Counted from the stretch's first letter, positions 34,178 to 43,053 are shown. The stretch: DNA of 64,000 nucleotides from Guptibacillus hwajinpoensis (GCF_001039475.1 NZ_LELK01000001.1:1452819-1516818), one strand, 5' to 3'. Notes: generated by a model not told the origin, from the sequence alone. Program-made: numbers and translations.

Positions 34178-34741
34178 TCAGGTATTCTCATCTATCCTTT
34201 TCTGCGTCTCTTTATCAATTTCTTCGCGTAATGATTTAAGAATGGGATGGTGATCGGCATATTCTCTTCCATAAGTAAGGTTAAACGTATAATCAAAACC
34301 TGGAGGATTTTTCCCTTGTGTATGTTGAATTATGGTCTCGATTTTGTCCAAAGCTTTAACAAATTTCGCTTCGTTTGTAATACCCTTATTGTATTCTTTG
34401 CATAGCGTTAGAATTGAATTTCTATTAGTAAGTGCCATAGTTGATGTAAGCCTCTTGACCGCTTCTTCTTCTTTTCTTATTTTTTCTTGTTGATTTACTT
34501 TAATTGTAGCTGAAACATCGCCATCATACGCCTCACCCAAATCGTGAACAAGACACATGGAGATCACACGTGACATGTTTAGTTCGGGGAAGTGGTCTTT
34601 AAGAACAAGCGCAAACATGGCTAGCCTCCATGAGTGCTCTGCCACACTTTCTCGTCGCCCACTTTTCATATATGCTGATCGAGTCGTCTCTTTCAATCGT
34701 TCAAGATCTTTGACGAAAGTAATCATTTGCATTGCATCCAT
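34178..34741 (-). CDS. HD-domain phosphohydrolase, YfbR/HDDC2-like
   Basis: A 187-residue metal-dependent HD protein. Metal ligands: His in VAEHSWRLAMFAL (near 36), the HD pair in CLVHDLGEAYDGD (near 66) and Asp in VKALDKIETI. The pattern is that of YfbR/HDDC2 5'-deoxynucleotidases, which remove phosphate from dNMPs. AAAAGGAG precedes ATG 34741. Likely nucleotide-pool maintenance. Confidence 0.85.
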   Translation of the reverse strand: MDAMQMITFVKDLERLKETTRSAYMKSGRRESVAEHSWRLAMFALVLKDHFPELNMSRVISMCLVHDLGEAYDGDVSATIKVNQQEKIRKEEEAVKRLTSTMALTNRNSILTLCKEYNKGITNEAKFVKALDKIETIIQHTQGKNPPGFDYTFNLTYGREYADHHPILKSLREEIDKETQKRIDENT

Positions 34742-34822
34742 AATCTACACTCCTTTTCAAAAGGTGGTTATGTTCTTTATATGTTTGCGAACATGGTTCC
34801 GTCCCTTTCAAAATGAAAAAAC

Positions 34823-34867
34823 CGAGTATTCACAGGCACTGCCCGAATTAACTCGATTTATGTCGAT
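34823..34867. repeat. R4 short repeat at the 3' end of gerB
   Basis: CACAGGCACTGCCCGAATTAACTCGATTTATGTCGA resembles the copy at 42710-42750 (CACCACCCGAATAAACTCGATCAATGTCGA). It runs into the gerB stop codon. Confidence 0.5.
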
Positions 34868-35952
34868 TATATTATTTTTCTTATCCTGGCTATTATTAGT
34901 AGGAATAACGGGAGTAGTATTCCATAAGTTGAAGCATAGAAAACCCATATTTTCGAAATGAACTCTTGCACGTAAACAATGTTGGGATAGCTTATTTGAG
35001 CTAGAACAATAGTCGTAATTCCCATAGGAAAAAGGAGAGGACGATACTCTTCCATTTTCATTACTTGAGATAATCCTAATGCAGAAACATAATACAAGAG
35101 AACTAATTTAAAATAAATTGACAACATCCAGATAATAGCAACAATTACTTCAATTCGTTGAATAAATTGTCCTATGTTCACTTTTTTGGCAAGCACATAG
35201 GTCGGATAGGCATTCCTTGCTGTGAAATCCACTCCAAGTACAAGAAGACATAGAACAATAATTGTGAACAGCATCATTCCACCAATTACAGTACCTTTCA
35301 GAAAATCATTTCTAATACTTTTCGTAGCCTTAACTGATGGATGAATCATTAAGAAAATGATTAGTTCTAAGAATGGGAGACCGATAAAAGGAAGAGTGGC
35401 TCGTAGTATAGGTTTGAAGCCTTCATCAAACACAGGTTGAATATTTGCAAATTTAATTTCTGGAAGAAGAAGGAGAGCAAGTATTAATAACAAACCGAAT
35501 ACCCACGGAAAGAAAATCTCACAGGCTCTAGCAATTGTTTCAAGCCCTAATTGAGCACCCATAATAATAACGACCAAAAAAACCGCTAGTATGACTTCCA
35601 GAGGAGTTTCGATAAGTATTTGAGTTGTAAAGAAATCACCAATGTTACGAAGAACAAGCGCAGCTAGCAAAAAAGTGAAACAAAAGAATGACAGTGAGAC
35701 AATTTTACCGATTGGCTTACCAAGAATCTTCTCATTAACTTCGACAATTGTAAGATGAGGAAATTTAGTAATAAACAGACTATAGAAAACAACTAGTAGA
35801 ATACCTACCATTCCAGCAAGAGTAGCTGCCAGCCAAGCATCTTGTTTCGCTTCCCCAGCAAGTGAAGAAGGTATAATCAAGATAGAACTTCCTATCGTAT
35901 AAAGTGAAATTAACCAGGTGAACTGACGCGAACTGATGACTTCTCGCTTCAT
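34867..35952 (-). CDS. Spore germination receptor B subunit (GerAB/GerBB family)
   Basis: A 361-residue integral membrane protein with about ten helices, of the APC-superfamily GerAB/ArcD/ProY group. The opening ISSRQFTWLISLYTIGSSILIIPSSLA is diagnostic. B subunits bind the nutrient germinant in the spore inner membrane. GGGAGGTG precedes ATG 35952. It is on the opposite strand from gerA, gerC and the D-like gene and separated from them by two genes, unlike the usual A-B-C or A-C-B operon. Confidence 0.9.
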   Translation of the reverse strand: MKREVISSRQFTWLISLYTIGSSILIIPSSLAGEAKQDAWLAATLAGMVGILLVVFYSLFITKFPHLTIVEVNEKILGKPIGKIVSLSFFCFTFLLAALVLRNIGDFFTTQILIETPLEVILAVFLVVIIMGAQLGLETIARACEIFFPWVFGLLLILALLLLPEIKFANIQPVFDEGFKPILRATLPFIGLPFLELIIFLMIHPSVKATKSIRNDFLKGTVIGGMMLFTIIVLCLLVLGVDFTARNAYPTYVLAKKVNIGQFIQRIEVIVAIIWMLSIYFKLVLLYYVSALGLSQVMKMEEYRPLLFPMGITTIVLAQISYPNIVYVQEFISKIWVFYASTYGILLPLFLLIIARIRKII

Positions 35953-36009
35953 TCTTTGCACCTCCCTTTTTTGCTCTAAAATTGGTTTATTCAATCCAAG
36001 AATATAGTC

Positions 36010-36507
36010 TTAGACGTAATCAAAAAGAAAGAGGAGCAATACTGTAAAAAAGACAGATAGTGGGAGAGCCAAGCGAACATTAGTATAATGCAGACGAACC
36101 ATTGGAAACATGATTGATAAAAAGGCTAACGACCAAACTAAATTCCAGCCATTGTGGTAAGTGATGATATTCATCCATGCAGCAACGCATTCAACTAACC
36201 AAAAAATAATAATCCATTTAGCGTTATAAGCAATTATCTTACTTAAGCCATTCGTAGGGTAATTTGATAAATAAACAAAAATAGCTAGTGGATTGATGAC
36301 TAAATTATGTACAAAGTGAGTATTCATATCACTTAGAAAGGCATCCCTATGAAGATCCCATAACTGATACTGCTCATGCGAAATAAATTCGTAAATAAAT
36401 GTTGCTAAAGCCATATAAAGCATGCTTGGATAATATTTTTCCCAATTCCGCCAATCTCCCTTCCAAATTGAAAGCAAGATGACAATCAATCCGAGGAATA
36501 CATTCAT
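36010..36507 (-). CDS. CBO0543-family membrane protein
   Basis: A 165-residue protein with five predicted helices and motifs GDWRNWEKYYPSMLYM and CVAAWMNIITYHNGWNLVWSL, typical of the CBO0543 family of spore-formers. Function is not established. It lies 57 bases upstream of gerB on the same strand, so the two are likely co-transcribed. AGAGGAG precedes ATG 36507. A second member is at 45211-45687. Confidence 0.75.
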   Translation of the reverse strand: MNVFLGLIVILLSIWKGDWRNWEKYYPSMLYMALATFIYEFISHEQYQLWDLHRDAFLSDMNTHFVHNLVINPLAIFVYLSNYPTNGLSKIIAYNAKWIIIFWLVECVAAWMNIITYHNGWNLVWSLAFLSIMFPMVRLHYTNVRLALPLSVFFTVLLLFLFDYV

Positions 36508-36562
36508 CGTTTTCTCCTCTTTCTAACCTTTGACTATTTAGGAGGTATGTTCTCTTTTACTT

Positions 36563-36720
36563 AGGCTCTTTTCGTAGACATTGTTGCTATTGCGATTATT
36601 TCTACTCCAGGATGCTCGCTTTCCCCGGGGGCGGGCGGTGAACATTCCTTCCGCTCCAATCACTAAGTGTGGTTTTTTCAATATTTGTTCCAAAAGCAAA
36701 AATCTTTTACAAAAGAGCCT
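36563..36720 (+). repeat. R1 repeat with intact termini and 6-bp target duplication
   Basis: AGGCTCTTTT (36563-36572) and AAAAGAGCCT (36711-36720) form the terminal inverted repeat. TTACTT is present directly on both sides (36557-36562 and 36721-36726). The right duplication contains the stop codon of the DUF3231 gene, so insertion occurred at the stop and preserved it. Confidence 0.85.
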
Positions 36721-37722
36721 TTACTTAAGAAGATCATCATGCTGATCCATATGAGGCGGCTCCTCCATCCAATTATTCGCAATCATTAATTCAACACCTT
36801 CACGCGCATAACCATATACATCTTTCGCAAACACTCCTGATTTCAAATTCAAATCGTGTCTCATGCTGAACGCAGCACCGAAGCCTTGGCCACCTAAACC
36901 AAAGTTACTCAACAGGTATGTACAGTACAACATTAACTTATCCGAAAACGGCGCCTCTTGTGAATTTGTTACGGTACCACCAGGTGTAGCTGGTACATGG
37001 ATATCATCTTTTTCAAGAAGTTTACTTGTCTCATTAATAATCTCTTTGGAAAGTTCTTTTCCTTTCTGGAAATACTTTCTCACCTTCTCATCGTGAGCCG
37101 TTTGTGCAAACCCAGTAATCATCTGCATTCCTGTGATATTTGTTTCAATACTATGATAGAGGTAGGCAAATTCAATTGTACTAAGCGTTCGCTTAGAACC
37201 AGACAAAATAGAAGACTTCATATAATTCTTGTCGGTAATAAATTCAACTGACTCTGGAACGGATATATATGTCGGACGTGGAAGAATACCACTTGTTAAG
37301 AGGTATTGAGTAAACTCGTTATAATAAGTTTGAGTAAGAGCTGTTAATTCTGAATATAGTGTCACAATGTCTTCTCTATAAGCCATGCTTAAGTGCAACG
37401 TATACATCCCCATGCTAATTTGTTTTAAGACACGCATGAACATAATATCAAAACCATGATCATACAGCTTAGCAGCCTCTGTAAACACATCATCACTTGA
37501 GAATCCTATTGGTATAGCCGCTCCCTCTTCCCGAAATAAGTCTTCTATTTTCTTTACTTTCGGTTTTAACTTCTTCCATAGACCTTCCATTAAGCTTTTC
37601 GCTTTCTTATCATCAGAATTTGCAATAAAGTATTCGAGCATTCTCAGAATGACTGTCTTCTTCTGGTAAGTCATCCACAATGCACCGATTTCAGTTGAAC
37701 ACAGCTTCGGCTTATTAGCCAT
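36721..37722 (-). CDS. DUF3231-family protein
   Basis: A 333-residue, helix-rich protein made of two similar halves, each starting with a long amphipathic helix (EIGALWMTYQKKTVILRMLEYF and RTLSTIEFAYLYHSIETNITG). This ferritin-like duplication is typical of DUF3231, common in sporulating bacilli and sometimes spore-associated. No metal-binding set is obvious. GGAGGG precedes ATG 37722. It is divergent from gerA; its upstream region has a CATACTA box about 19 bases after GTATA, resembling a forespore SigG promoter. Confidence 0.8.
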   Translation of the reverse strand: MANKPKLCSTEIGALWMTYQKKTVILRMLEYFIANSDDKKAKSLMEGLWKKLKPKVKKIEDLFREEGAAIPIGFSSDDVFTEAAKLYDHGFDIMFMRVLKQISMGMYTLHLSMAYREDIVTLYSELTALTQTYYNEFTQYLLTSGILPRPTYISVPESVEFITDKNYMKSSILSGSKRTLSTIEFAYLYHSIETNITGMQMITGFAQTAHDEKVRKYFQKGKELSKEIINETSKLLEKDDIHVPATPGGTVTNSQEAPFSDKLMLYCTYLLSNFGLGGQGFGAAFSMRHDLNLKSGVFAKDVYGYAREGVELMIANNWMEEPPHMDQHDDLLK

Positions 37723-37911
37723 ACATATCCCTCCTCGATCCGCCTTGACGTTCAGTTCCATATAAATATACAAAAGATAGTATGTGACACTCGCTTTAAC
37801 ATTTATACATGAAGAACATCCACTATGTGTAACACTTGCTTTTTCGTTTATAGGATAAAAAAGTCAATAGGTGAAAAGATAACTGATAGACCATGTTTGA
37901 GGAGTTTTGCT

Positions 37912-39498
37912 ATGAAACGTATCCGTCAATTAGGTGAACGAAGAAAGAAACGCACTTCAAATGAGCAAACAAGATATACCTCAGAGAGCTCTACTCCTTT
38001 TCATACTAGCCTTGAGCAAAACATAAACGAAATTAAGAAAACACTCGGAGACAGTTCAGATCTTGTTGTTAGAGAATTTAAAGCAGGTACGAACGAATCA
38101 ATGCACATTGCCGTTCTCTATACGGACGGTTTAGCAGACAAAACTCTAGTACAAGATTTTATCATTGAGCCGTTAATGCTTGATATACGAAACACCGACT
38201 TAACGAGTAAGGCTTTCACAAACCGAAGTAGTTTGGAGATTCTAAAAACGTTTTCGATCGCTTCTGGCGAAGTAACTCCAATTGGTGATTTTGATACATT
38301 CTATCAATATGTGCTATCAGGTGATACAGCTATCCTTATTGATGGAGACACTGAAGGCGTTGCCATTGATTCAAAAGGGTGGGAAGATCGTGGAGTTAAT
38401 GAGCCAACATCTCAAACCGTTATTCGAGGACCGAAAGATGGATTCACAGAAACGCTTCGAACTAACACAGCTCTTATCCGTCGTAAAATTAAAGACCCAA
38501 ACCTATGGATTGAAACGAAACAAATTGGAACAAAAACTCACACAGATGTGTCTATCATTTATTTGAATGGTGTAGTTGATCCGAAATTAGTTGTTGAAGT
38601 ACGAGAGCGACTTAGCCGTATTGATATTGATGGGATTCTAGAGAGCATGAATATCGAAGAACTGATTCAAGATGGGACCTATTCCCCCTTCCCAACGATT
38701 TTCAACTCTGAAAGACCTGATACGGTTGCTGCAGGTATTCTTGAAGGTAGGATTGCAATCGTTATCGACGGAACGCCATTCGCTTTACTCGTTCCTGCAT
38801 TATTTGTTCAGTTCTTTCAATCAAGCGAAGACTATTACCAACGCTTTGATGAAGGGATCCTGATTCGACTCCTTCGTTATCTATCGTTCTTTCTAGCTTT
38901 ACTTACACCATCTGCTTATATTGCGGTTACCACTTTTCATCAAGAGATGCTCCCAACACCTCTACTCATCAGTCTCGCAGCGCAACGAGAAGGAATTCCT
39001 TTTCCTGCATTAATTGAAGCGGTTCTAATGGAACTAACTTTTGAGATATTGCGTGAAGCAGGAGTCCGTATGCCGAGAGCTGTTGGTTCTGCTATATCAA
39101 TCGTTGGAGCTCTTGTTCTAGGACAGGCTGCAGTAGAAGCTGGTATTGTCTCTAACGCTATGGTTATTGTTGTTTCGATTACCGCTATCAGTAGTTTTGT
39201 TATGCCAGCCTTTAACATGTCAATCTCTGTACGTATCCTAAGGTTTCCATTTATGATTCTCGCAGCAACTTTCGGTTTATTTGGTATCATTCTAGGGCTT
39301 ATCGGAATGGTTCTACACCTTTGTAGTCTTCGCTCTTTTGGGGTGCCTTACATGTCGCCAATGGCTCCACTTATTATGAAGGATCAAAAAGATGGTATCT
39401 TTCGAGCTCCTCTATGGGCTTTACGATCACGTCCTACATTTTTGAGTGAAAATAGTACTCGAAATCAAACACCTTCTCCCAAACCTGATACGAAATGA
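37912..39498 (+). CDS. Spore germination receptor A subunit (GerA family)
   Basis: A 528-residue protein: a basic N-terminal tail, a cytoplasmic domain (LEQNINEIKKTLGDSSDLVVREF and ILEGRIAIVIDGTPFALLVP) and a C-terminal membrane domain of four to five helices (RLLRYLSFFLALLTPSAYIAVTTFHQEMLPTPLL). GerA subunits form the oligomeric channel-like core of nutrient receptors. GAGGAG before ATG 37912 sets the start. It overlaps or nearly abuts gerC, forming an operon gerA-gerC-D. Confidence 0.95.
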   Translation: MKRIRQLGERRKKRTSNEQTRYTSESSTPFHTSLEQNINEIKKTLGDSSDLVVREFKAGTNESMHIAVLYTDGLADKTLVQDFIIEPLMLDIRNTDLTSKAFTNRSSLEILKTFSIASGEVTPIGDFDTFYQYVLSGDTAILIDGDTEGVAIDSKGWEDRGVNEPTSQTVIRGPKDGFTETLRTNTALIRRKIKDPNLWIETKQIGTKTHTDVSIIYLNGVVDPKLVVEVRERLSRIDIDGILESMNIEELIQDGTYSPFPTIFNSERPDTVAAGILEGRIAIVIDGTPFALLVPALFVQFFQSSEDYYQRFDEGILIRLLRYLSFFLALLTPSAYIAVTTFHQEMLPTPLLISLAAQREGIPFPALIEAVLMELTFEILREAGVRMPRAVGSAISIVGALVLGQAAVEAGIVSNAMVIVVSITAISSFVMPAFNMSISVRILRFPFMILAATFGLFGIILGLIGMVLHLCSLRSFGVPYMSPMAPLIMKDQKDGIFRAPLWALRSRPTFLSENSTRNQTPSPKPDTK

Positions 39499-39524
39499 TC
39501 ACTAATGAAAAGGTGGATAAGATC

Positions 39525-40724
39525 ATGAAACGTTTTATTTGTCGACTCGCGCCCCTTGTTTTGTGCTTATTCTCACTTACAAGCTGCTGGAGTAGTAAAG
39601 AGTTAAATGAGGTTGCGATTGCTACTGCGATCGGTATTGATAAAAGCGATAGCGGTTATCACCTATCTGTTCAAGTATTAAATCCTGCCGAAATTGTTTC
39701 CTTTAATCCAACTAGTCGTACAGCAGTCACAACCTATCAAACAGATGGCGAAACGTTATTTCAAGCATTTCGAAGATTAACGGTAGAAGCACCTCGAAAA
39801 GTATATTTCTCCCACGTTCAAAGTGTCGTTTTTGGTGAGGAAATGGCAAAAAGCGGCATACTTAAAACGCTTGATTTTCTTTCCAGAGACCATGAAATGC
39901 GAACAGATTTCTTACTTGTTATCGCAAAAGAAACTACTGCAGAAGAACTTCTTACTGTTCTAACTCCAATGGATAAAATCCCTGCAAGCAAAATGGTTTC
40001 CTCCCTCGAAAATGCCGAGAAAAATTGGGCTCCAACGCATACTGTCAAATTAGATGAATTGATTAATACCCTTGTAGGTGATGGGGTTGAAGCTGTTCTA
40101 ACAGGAGTGCTTCTGAAAGGAGACCCTGAAATTGGAATGGATATGGGTAACGTAGAAAAAGTTCATCCACCTACTACAATCCAAATCTCAAATATTGGGG
40201 TATTCAAACGAGATAAGCTAGTTGGTTGGCTCACTGAAGATGAAAGCAAAGGGTTTAATTATTTACAAGATAATGTAAAAAGCACAATTATCAATGTTCC
40301 CTGTTCTGATAACTCTGCCGCATCTGTTTCAATTGAAGTGATTAGTACGAAAACCAAATTGACTAGTAAAATAAACAACCACATACCTACTATTACAGCA
40401 GCTATACAAATGGAAGGTAATGTAGGAGATGTTGAGTGTAAAACAAATCTTACTAATCCTCAAAATCTTAAAGAAGTTGAAGAAAGCGTTGAAAATGATG
40501 TTAAAGATAAAATGGTAAAATCGGTTAAAGCTGCGAAAGAATTGAAAAGTGATATATTTGGCTTCGGTACGTTACTTTATCGTAATCACCCAGGCGAGTG
40601 GAAAGTAATGAAACAAAACTGGGACGAAGCATTCCAAGAAGTTGAAGTGAAATATGAAGTTAACGTAACCATACCTCGTCTTGGAACGATTACAGAATCC
40701 TTCCAAAGAAAAGGGGATGACTAA
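39525..40724 (+). CDS. Spore germination receptor C subunit, lipoprotein (GerC family)
   Basis: A 399-residue Ger(x)C lipoprotein. Signal sequence with lipobox L-T-S-C (Cys21), then the family opening CWSSKELNEVAIATAIGIDK and TLFQAFRRLTVEAPRKVYFSH. It would sit on the outer face of the spore inner membrane. GGTGG precedes ATG 39525; an in-frame ATG at 39495 overlaps the gerA stop but lacks a ribosome site. It is co-transcribed with gerA. Confidence 0.92.
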   Translation: MKRFICRLAPLVLCLFSLTSCWSSKELNEVAIATAIGIDKSDSGYHLSVQVLNPAEIVSFNPTSRTAVTTYQTDGETLFQAFRRLTVEAPRKVYFSHVQSVVFGEEMAKSGILKTLDFLSRDHEMRTDFLLVIAKETTAEELLTVLTPMDKIPASKMVSSLENAEKNWAPTHTVKLDELINTLVGDGVEAVLTGVLLKGDPEIGMDMGNVEKVHPPTTIQISNIGVFKRDKLVGWLTEDESKGFNYLQDNVKSTIINVPCSDNSAASVSIEVISTKTKLTSKINNHIPTITAAIQMEGNVGDVECKTNLTNPQNLKEVEESVENDVKDKMVKSVKAAKELKSDIFGFGTLLYRNHPGEWKVMKQNWDEAFQEVEVKYEVNVTIPRLGTITESFQRKGDD

Positions 40725-40728
40725 AAAG

Positions 40729-40962
40729 ATGTGGTTTGTCTTACTAATTGGAATCATCATTCTCGCTTACAGTGTAATTGAAATTCCAAAATTCAAGAAA
40801 AGCAACCAGAAGAAAGAGCTATGGACATTCTCGAGTCTTCTCCTCGTTGGATACTCTCTCTTAATTGCTCAAACGATGAATGCGCCTATCCCTAATCCTT
40901 TGGACATGATCACATTCGTGTATAAACCCGTTAGTAAAGTTCTGTTTGCGTTAATGAGCTAG
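40729..40962 (+). CDS. Small two-helix membrane protein, candidate germination-receptor D subunit
   Basis: A 77-residue protein (ATG 40729; the alternative ATG 40717 overlaps gerC) with two membrane helices flanking a basic loop (IPKFKKSNQKKELW). It follows the gerC stop by four bases. Small two-helix D subunits that modulate receptor function are known in some Bacillus ger operons; size, topology and position fit. Family identity is inferred from context. Confidence 0.7.
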   Translation: MWFVLLIGIIILAYSVIEIPKFKKSNQKKELWTFSSLLLVGYSLLIAQTMNAPIPNPLDMITFVYKPVSKVLFALMS

Positions 40963-40964
40963 TA

Positions 40965-41008
40965 GGCGAGTGCCTGTCACCACCCGCTTTATGTCATATT
41001 ATGTCGTA
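40965..41008. repeat. R4 short repeat
   Basis: GCGAGTGCCTGTCACCACCCG followed by CTTTATGTC and TTATGTCG, shared in part with 42701-42750. It lies just after the ger operon. Confidence 0.5.
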
Positions 41009-41009
41009 A

Positions 41010-41047
41010 AAAAGCACAGAAGCTGAAGAGCTGCTGTGCTTTTGGCT
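41010..41047. terminator. Terminator after the ger operon
   Basis: AAAAGCACAG-AGC / GCT-CTGTGCTTTT stem, T-rich on plus and A-rich ahead of it, probably bidirectional. Confidence 0.8.
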
Positions 41048-41053
41048 ATTTCT

Positions 41054-41251
41054 TTAGTGAACCTCTCTCTTCCACACATAATATGCCTCAGAATTTATGA
41101 TCTCCCTAACCCATAAACTCCTTTTCGGCATAACGCGGTCTGACACTTTATACCAGACGCCACCCCTCATTCTCCTATAAACCTTAAAACGCGAAAACGT
41201 TCTGTCGCAAAAACTCAGTGAAGGCAAGAGTTTCATGAGATAGTTTAGCAC
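41054..41251 (-). CDS. Small basic hypothetical protein
   Basis: About 65 residues, basic and aromatic (LSFCDRTFSRFKVYRRMRGG, VWYKVSDRVMPKRSLWV). AAGGAGG lies 11 bases before GTG 41251; GTG 41263 would be too close to it. The sequence looks protein-like rather than a shadow frame, but I do not recognise a family. Divergent from splA. Confidence 0.6.
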   Translation of the reverse strand: MLNYLMKLLPSLSFCDRTFSRFKVYRRMRGGVWYKVSDRVMPKRSLWVREIINSEAYYVWKREVH

Positions 41252-41398
41252 ACCTTCACACACCTCCTTACTATGAAGTCAACGCAACATTATATGCAGG
41301 AAAGCACTCGATATGAAGAAAATAGGCGGAATTTACCAGCAAGGTATTCCACCTATTGTGGAACAATGAGGAAGAAGCGAATAAAGGAGTGATAATGC

Positions 41399-41656
41399 AT
41401 GGATATTTATGATTCTTCTCAACAGCCTCAAGGTTATCAAGCTGGTGATATTGTGTACGTGATGTACCGTAATCCACACACGTATAATGTAGCGAATATA
41501 CAAGAAGCAGCTGTGGTGAATGACCCAGACCAACCTGGTCAGCTCGCTCTATTTCTATATGAAACGTACTATCCGCTTGATTCAGATATTGCTATTTATC
41601 ATTCAGAGGCTGAAGCTGAACAAGCCTACGCCACATATTTCGGCTCTGCTGAATAA
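41399..41656 (+). CDS. splA: Spore photoproduct lyase operon regulator SplA
   Basis: An 85-residue SplA-family protein. The conserved GDIVYVMYRNPHTYNVANIQEAAVV core and LALFLYETYYPL are visible. SplA is a small TRAP-like negative regulator of the spl operon. GGAG precedes ATG 41399. It is followed 13 bases later by splB. Confidence 0.88.
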   Translation: MDIYDSSQQPQGYQAGDIVYVMYRNPHTYNVANIQEAAVVNDPDQPGQLALFLYETYYPLDSDIAIYHSEAEAEQAYATYFGSAE

Positions 41657-41669
41657 GGGGGTACTACAA

Positions 41670-42698
41670 TTGGTAAAACCATTCGTTCCACAACTTGTTT
41701 ATATGGAGCCTCGGGCTCTTGAGTATCCATTAGGCAAAGAGCTTCATGAGAAGTTCACTAAAATGGGGATTGAGATTCGTGAAACAACCTCACATAACCA
41801 GGTACGTAACCTTCCTGGTGACAATCACTTTCAGCAGTATCGCGTTGCCAAATCAACACTCGTGGTCGGCGTTCGTAAAACACTGAAATTCGATACGTCC
41901 AAACCATCTGCTGAATACGCCATTCCCTTCGCAACAGGCTGTATGGGTCACTGCCATTACTGTTATTTACAAACCACAATGGGAAGTAAGCCATACATAC
42001 GAACGTATGTAAACACAGAAGACATTTTTGATGCTGCAGAGAAATATATGCAAGAACGAGCACCTGAACCAACTCGATTTGAAGCGTCCTGTACATCTGA
42101 CATCGTAGGTATTGATCACTTAACACATACGCTTAAGCGTGCCATTGAGTATTTCGGTAAGTCTGATTTCGGTCGTCTACGCTTTGTAACGAAATTTGCC
42201 CATGTTGACCATCTTCTTGATGCAGATCATCAGGGCAGAACAAGATTCAGATTTAGTATGAATGCCGATTATGTTATTAAATTCCTTGAGCCTGGGACAT
42301 CAAGGCTAGATGAACGCATTGAAGCAGCAGCAAAAGTTGCCGAAGCAGGCTATCCTCTTGGCTTCATCGTTGCGCCGATCTATTTATATGATGACTGGAA
42401 ACAAGGATATCTTGAGTTATTTGAGAAACTTGAAGACAAACTCCCGAAAAGCGCAACAAAGGATCTTACCTTCGAGCTCATTCAACACCGCTTCACCAAG
42501 CCTGCGAAGCGCGTTATCCAGAAGAACTACCCTATGTCCAAATTAGAAATGGAAGAAGAAGATCGTATGTACAAATGGGGTAAATACGGTATCGGAAAAT
42601 ACGTCTACCAAAAAGACCAACAGCAGGATATGAAAGACACCCTCGGTGGCTACATCGATAAATTCTTCCCTAACGCTAAACTAGAATACTTTACGTAA
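41670..42698 (+). CDS. splB: Spore photoproduct lyase
   Basis: A 342-residue radical-SAM enzyme, the same length as Bacillus subtilis SplB. Cluster cysteines are Cys91, Cys95 and Cys98 in GCMGHCHYCYLQT, and the catalytic thiol Cys141 is in EASCTSD. It uses S-adenosylmethionine to reverse the thymine dimer 5-thyminyl-5,6-dihydrothymine at germination. The TTG start at 41670 has AAGGGGG eight bases upstream; longer frames have no site. Confidence 0.95.
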   Translation: MVKPFVPQLVYMEPRALEYPLGKELHEKFTKMGIEIRETTSHNQVRNLPGDNHFQQYRVAKSTLVVGVRKTLKFDTSKPSAEYAIPFATGCMGHCHYCYLQTTMGSKPYIRTYVNTEDIFDAAEKYMQERAPEPTRFEASCTSDIVGIDHLTHTLKRAIEYFGKSDFGRLRFVTKFAHVDHLLDADHQGRTRFRFSMNADYVIKFLEPGTSRLDERIEAAAKVAEAGYPLGFIVAPIYLYDDWKQGYLELFEKLEDKLPKSATKDLTFELIQHRFTKPAKRVIQKNYPMSKLEMEEEDRMYKWGKYGIGKYVYQKDQQQDMKDTLGGYIDKFFPNAKLEYFT

Positions 42699-42700
42699 TA

Positions 42701-42750
42701 GCGAGTAGCGGGTGCCTGTCACCACCCGAATAAACTCGATCAATGTCGAA
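42701..42750. repeat. R4 short repeat
   Basis: GCGGGTGCCTGTCACCACCCG forms a small hairpin and is followed by AATAAACTCGATCAATGTCGA, matching the copies at 34823 and 40965 in part. Confidence 0.5.
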
Positions 42751-42764
42751 TCTTTTAGAACGCA

Positions 42765-42802
42765 AAAAAGCACGTGAGGTTTAACACCCTCACGTGCTTT
42801 TA
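42765..42802 (+). terminator. Terminator of splAB
   Basis: AAAAGCACGTGAGG / CCTCACGTGCTTTT stem followed by T-rich sequence. Confidence 0.85.
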
Positions 42803-42845
42803 CATTTATGTATCGAACGCTATTCTAATCTTAGAAGATCAATAA

Positions 42846-43053
42846 ACAAAAAAATAAACCCAAACCCGCTTCGTCGTCACTATAAGTGTCTCAAAGCCCG
42901 CGTAAAAGCAGGTGGGTACCCGCACAACTACCTTTAACGTCCCGCTCAGAAGGCCGGCTTGCTATCAGTAGGTGGATGTAGAGTTCCCGGAAAACTAGCA
43001 TCGGTTTGAGACAACCGTTGTAAACGTGCGTTGCAGGAATGGGTATTGCTTAT
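42846..43053 (-). ncRNA. Candidate structured small RNA, about 205 nt
   Basis: On minus, a SigA-like promoter (TTGATT 43088-43083, 17-base spacer, TAAAGT 43065-43060) precedes a GC-richer block with no open frame. TGTCTCAAA near the 5' end pairs perfectly with TTTGAGACA near the 3' end (42887-42895), and the outermost ends (ACCCATTCCTGC... / ...GCGGGTTTGGGT) can close the molecule directly before a T-run (TTTATTTTTTTG). Internal helices include TGCTA/TAGCA. This rod-like, terminator-closed layout suits a stable regulatory RNA, perhaps 6S-like, but I cannot match it to a known family. Confidence 0.6.

Noticed and set aside
34557-34961. 134-residue plus-strand frame
   Set aside because: It is antisense to the HD-domain gene and the gerB 3' end and has no ribosome site.
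38940-39290. 116-residue minus-strand frame inside gerA
   Set aside because: Mirror frame of the membrane domain of gerA; codon pattern follows the sense gene.
41281-41320. SigG promoter before splA (CATTATA at about 41289)
   Set aside because: The -10-like box is acceptable but no matching -35 element lies at the right distance.
42901-42960. Possible T-box (GGTGGGTACCCGC ... CGTCCC)
   Set aside because: The antiterminator consensus TGGNACCGCG is not met, there is no tRNA-synthetase or amino-acid gene downstream on plus, and promoter and T-run point to the minus strand.
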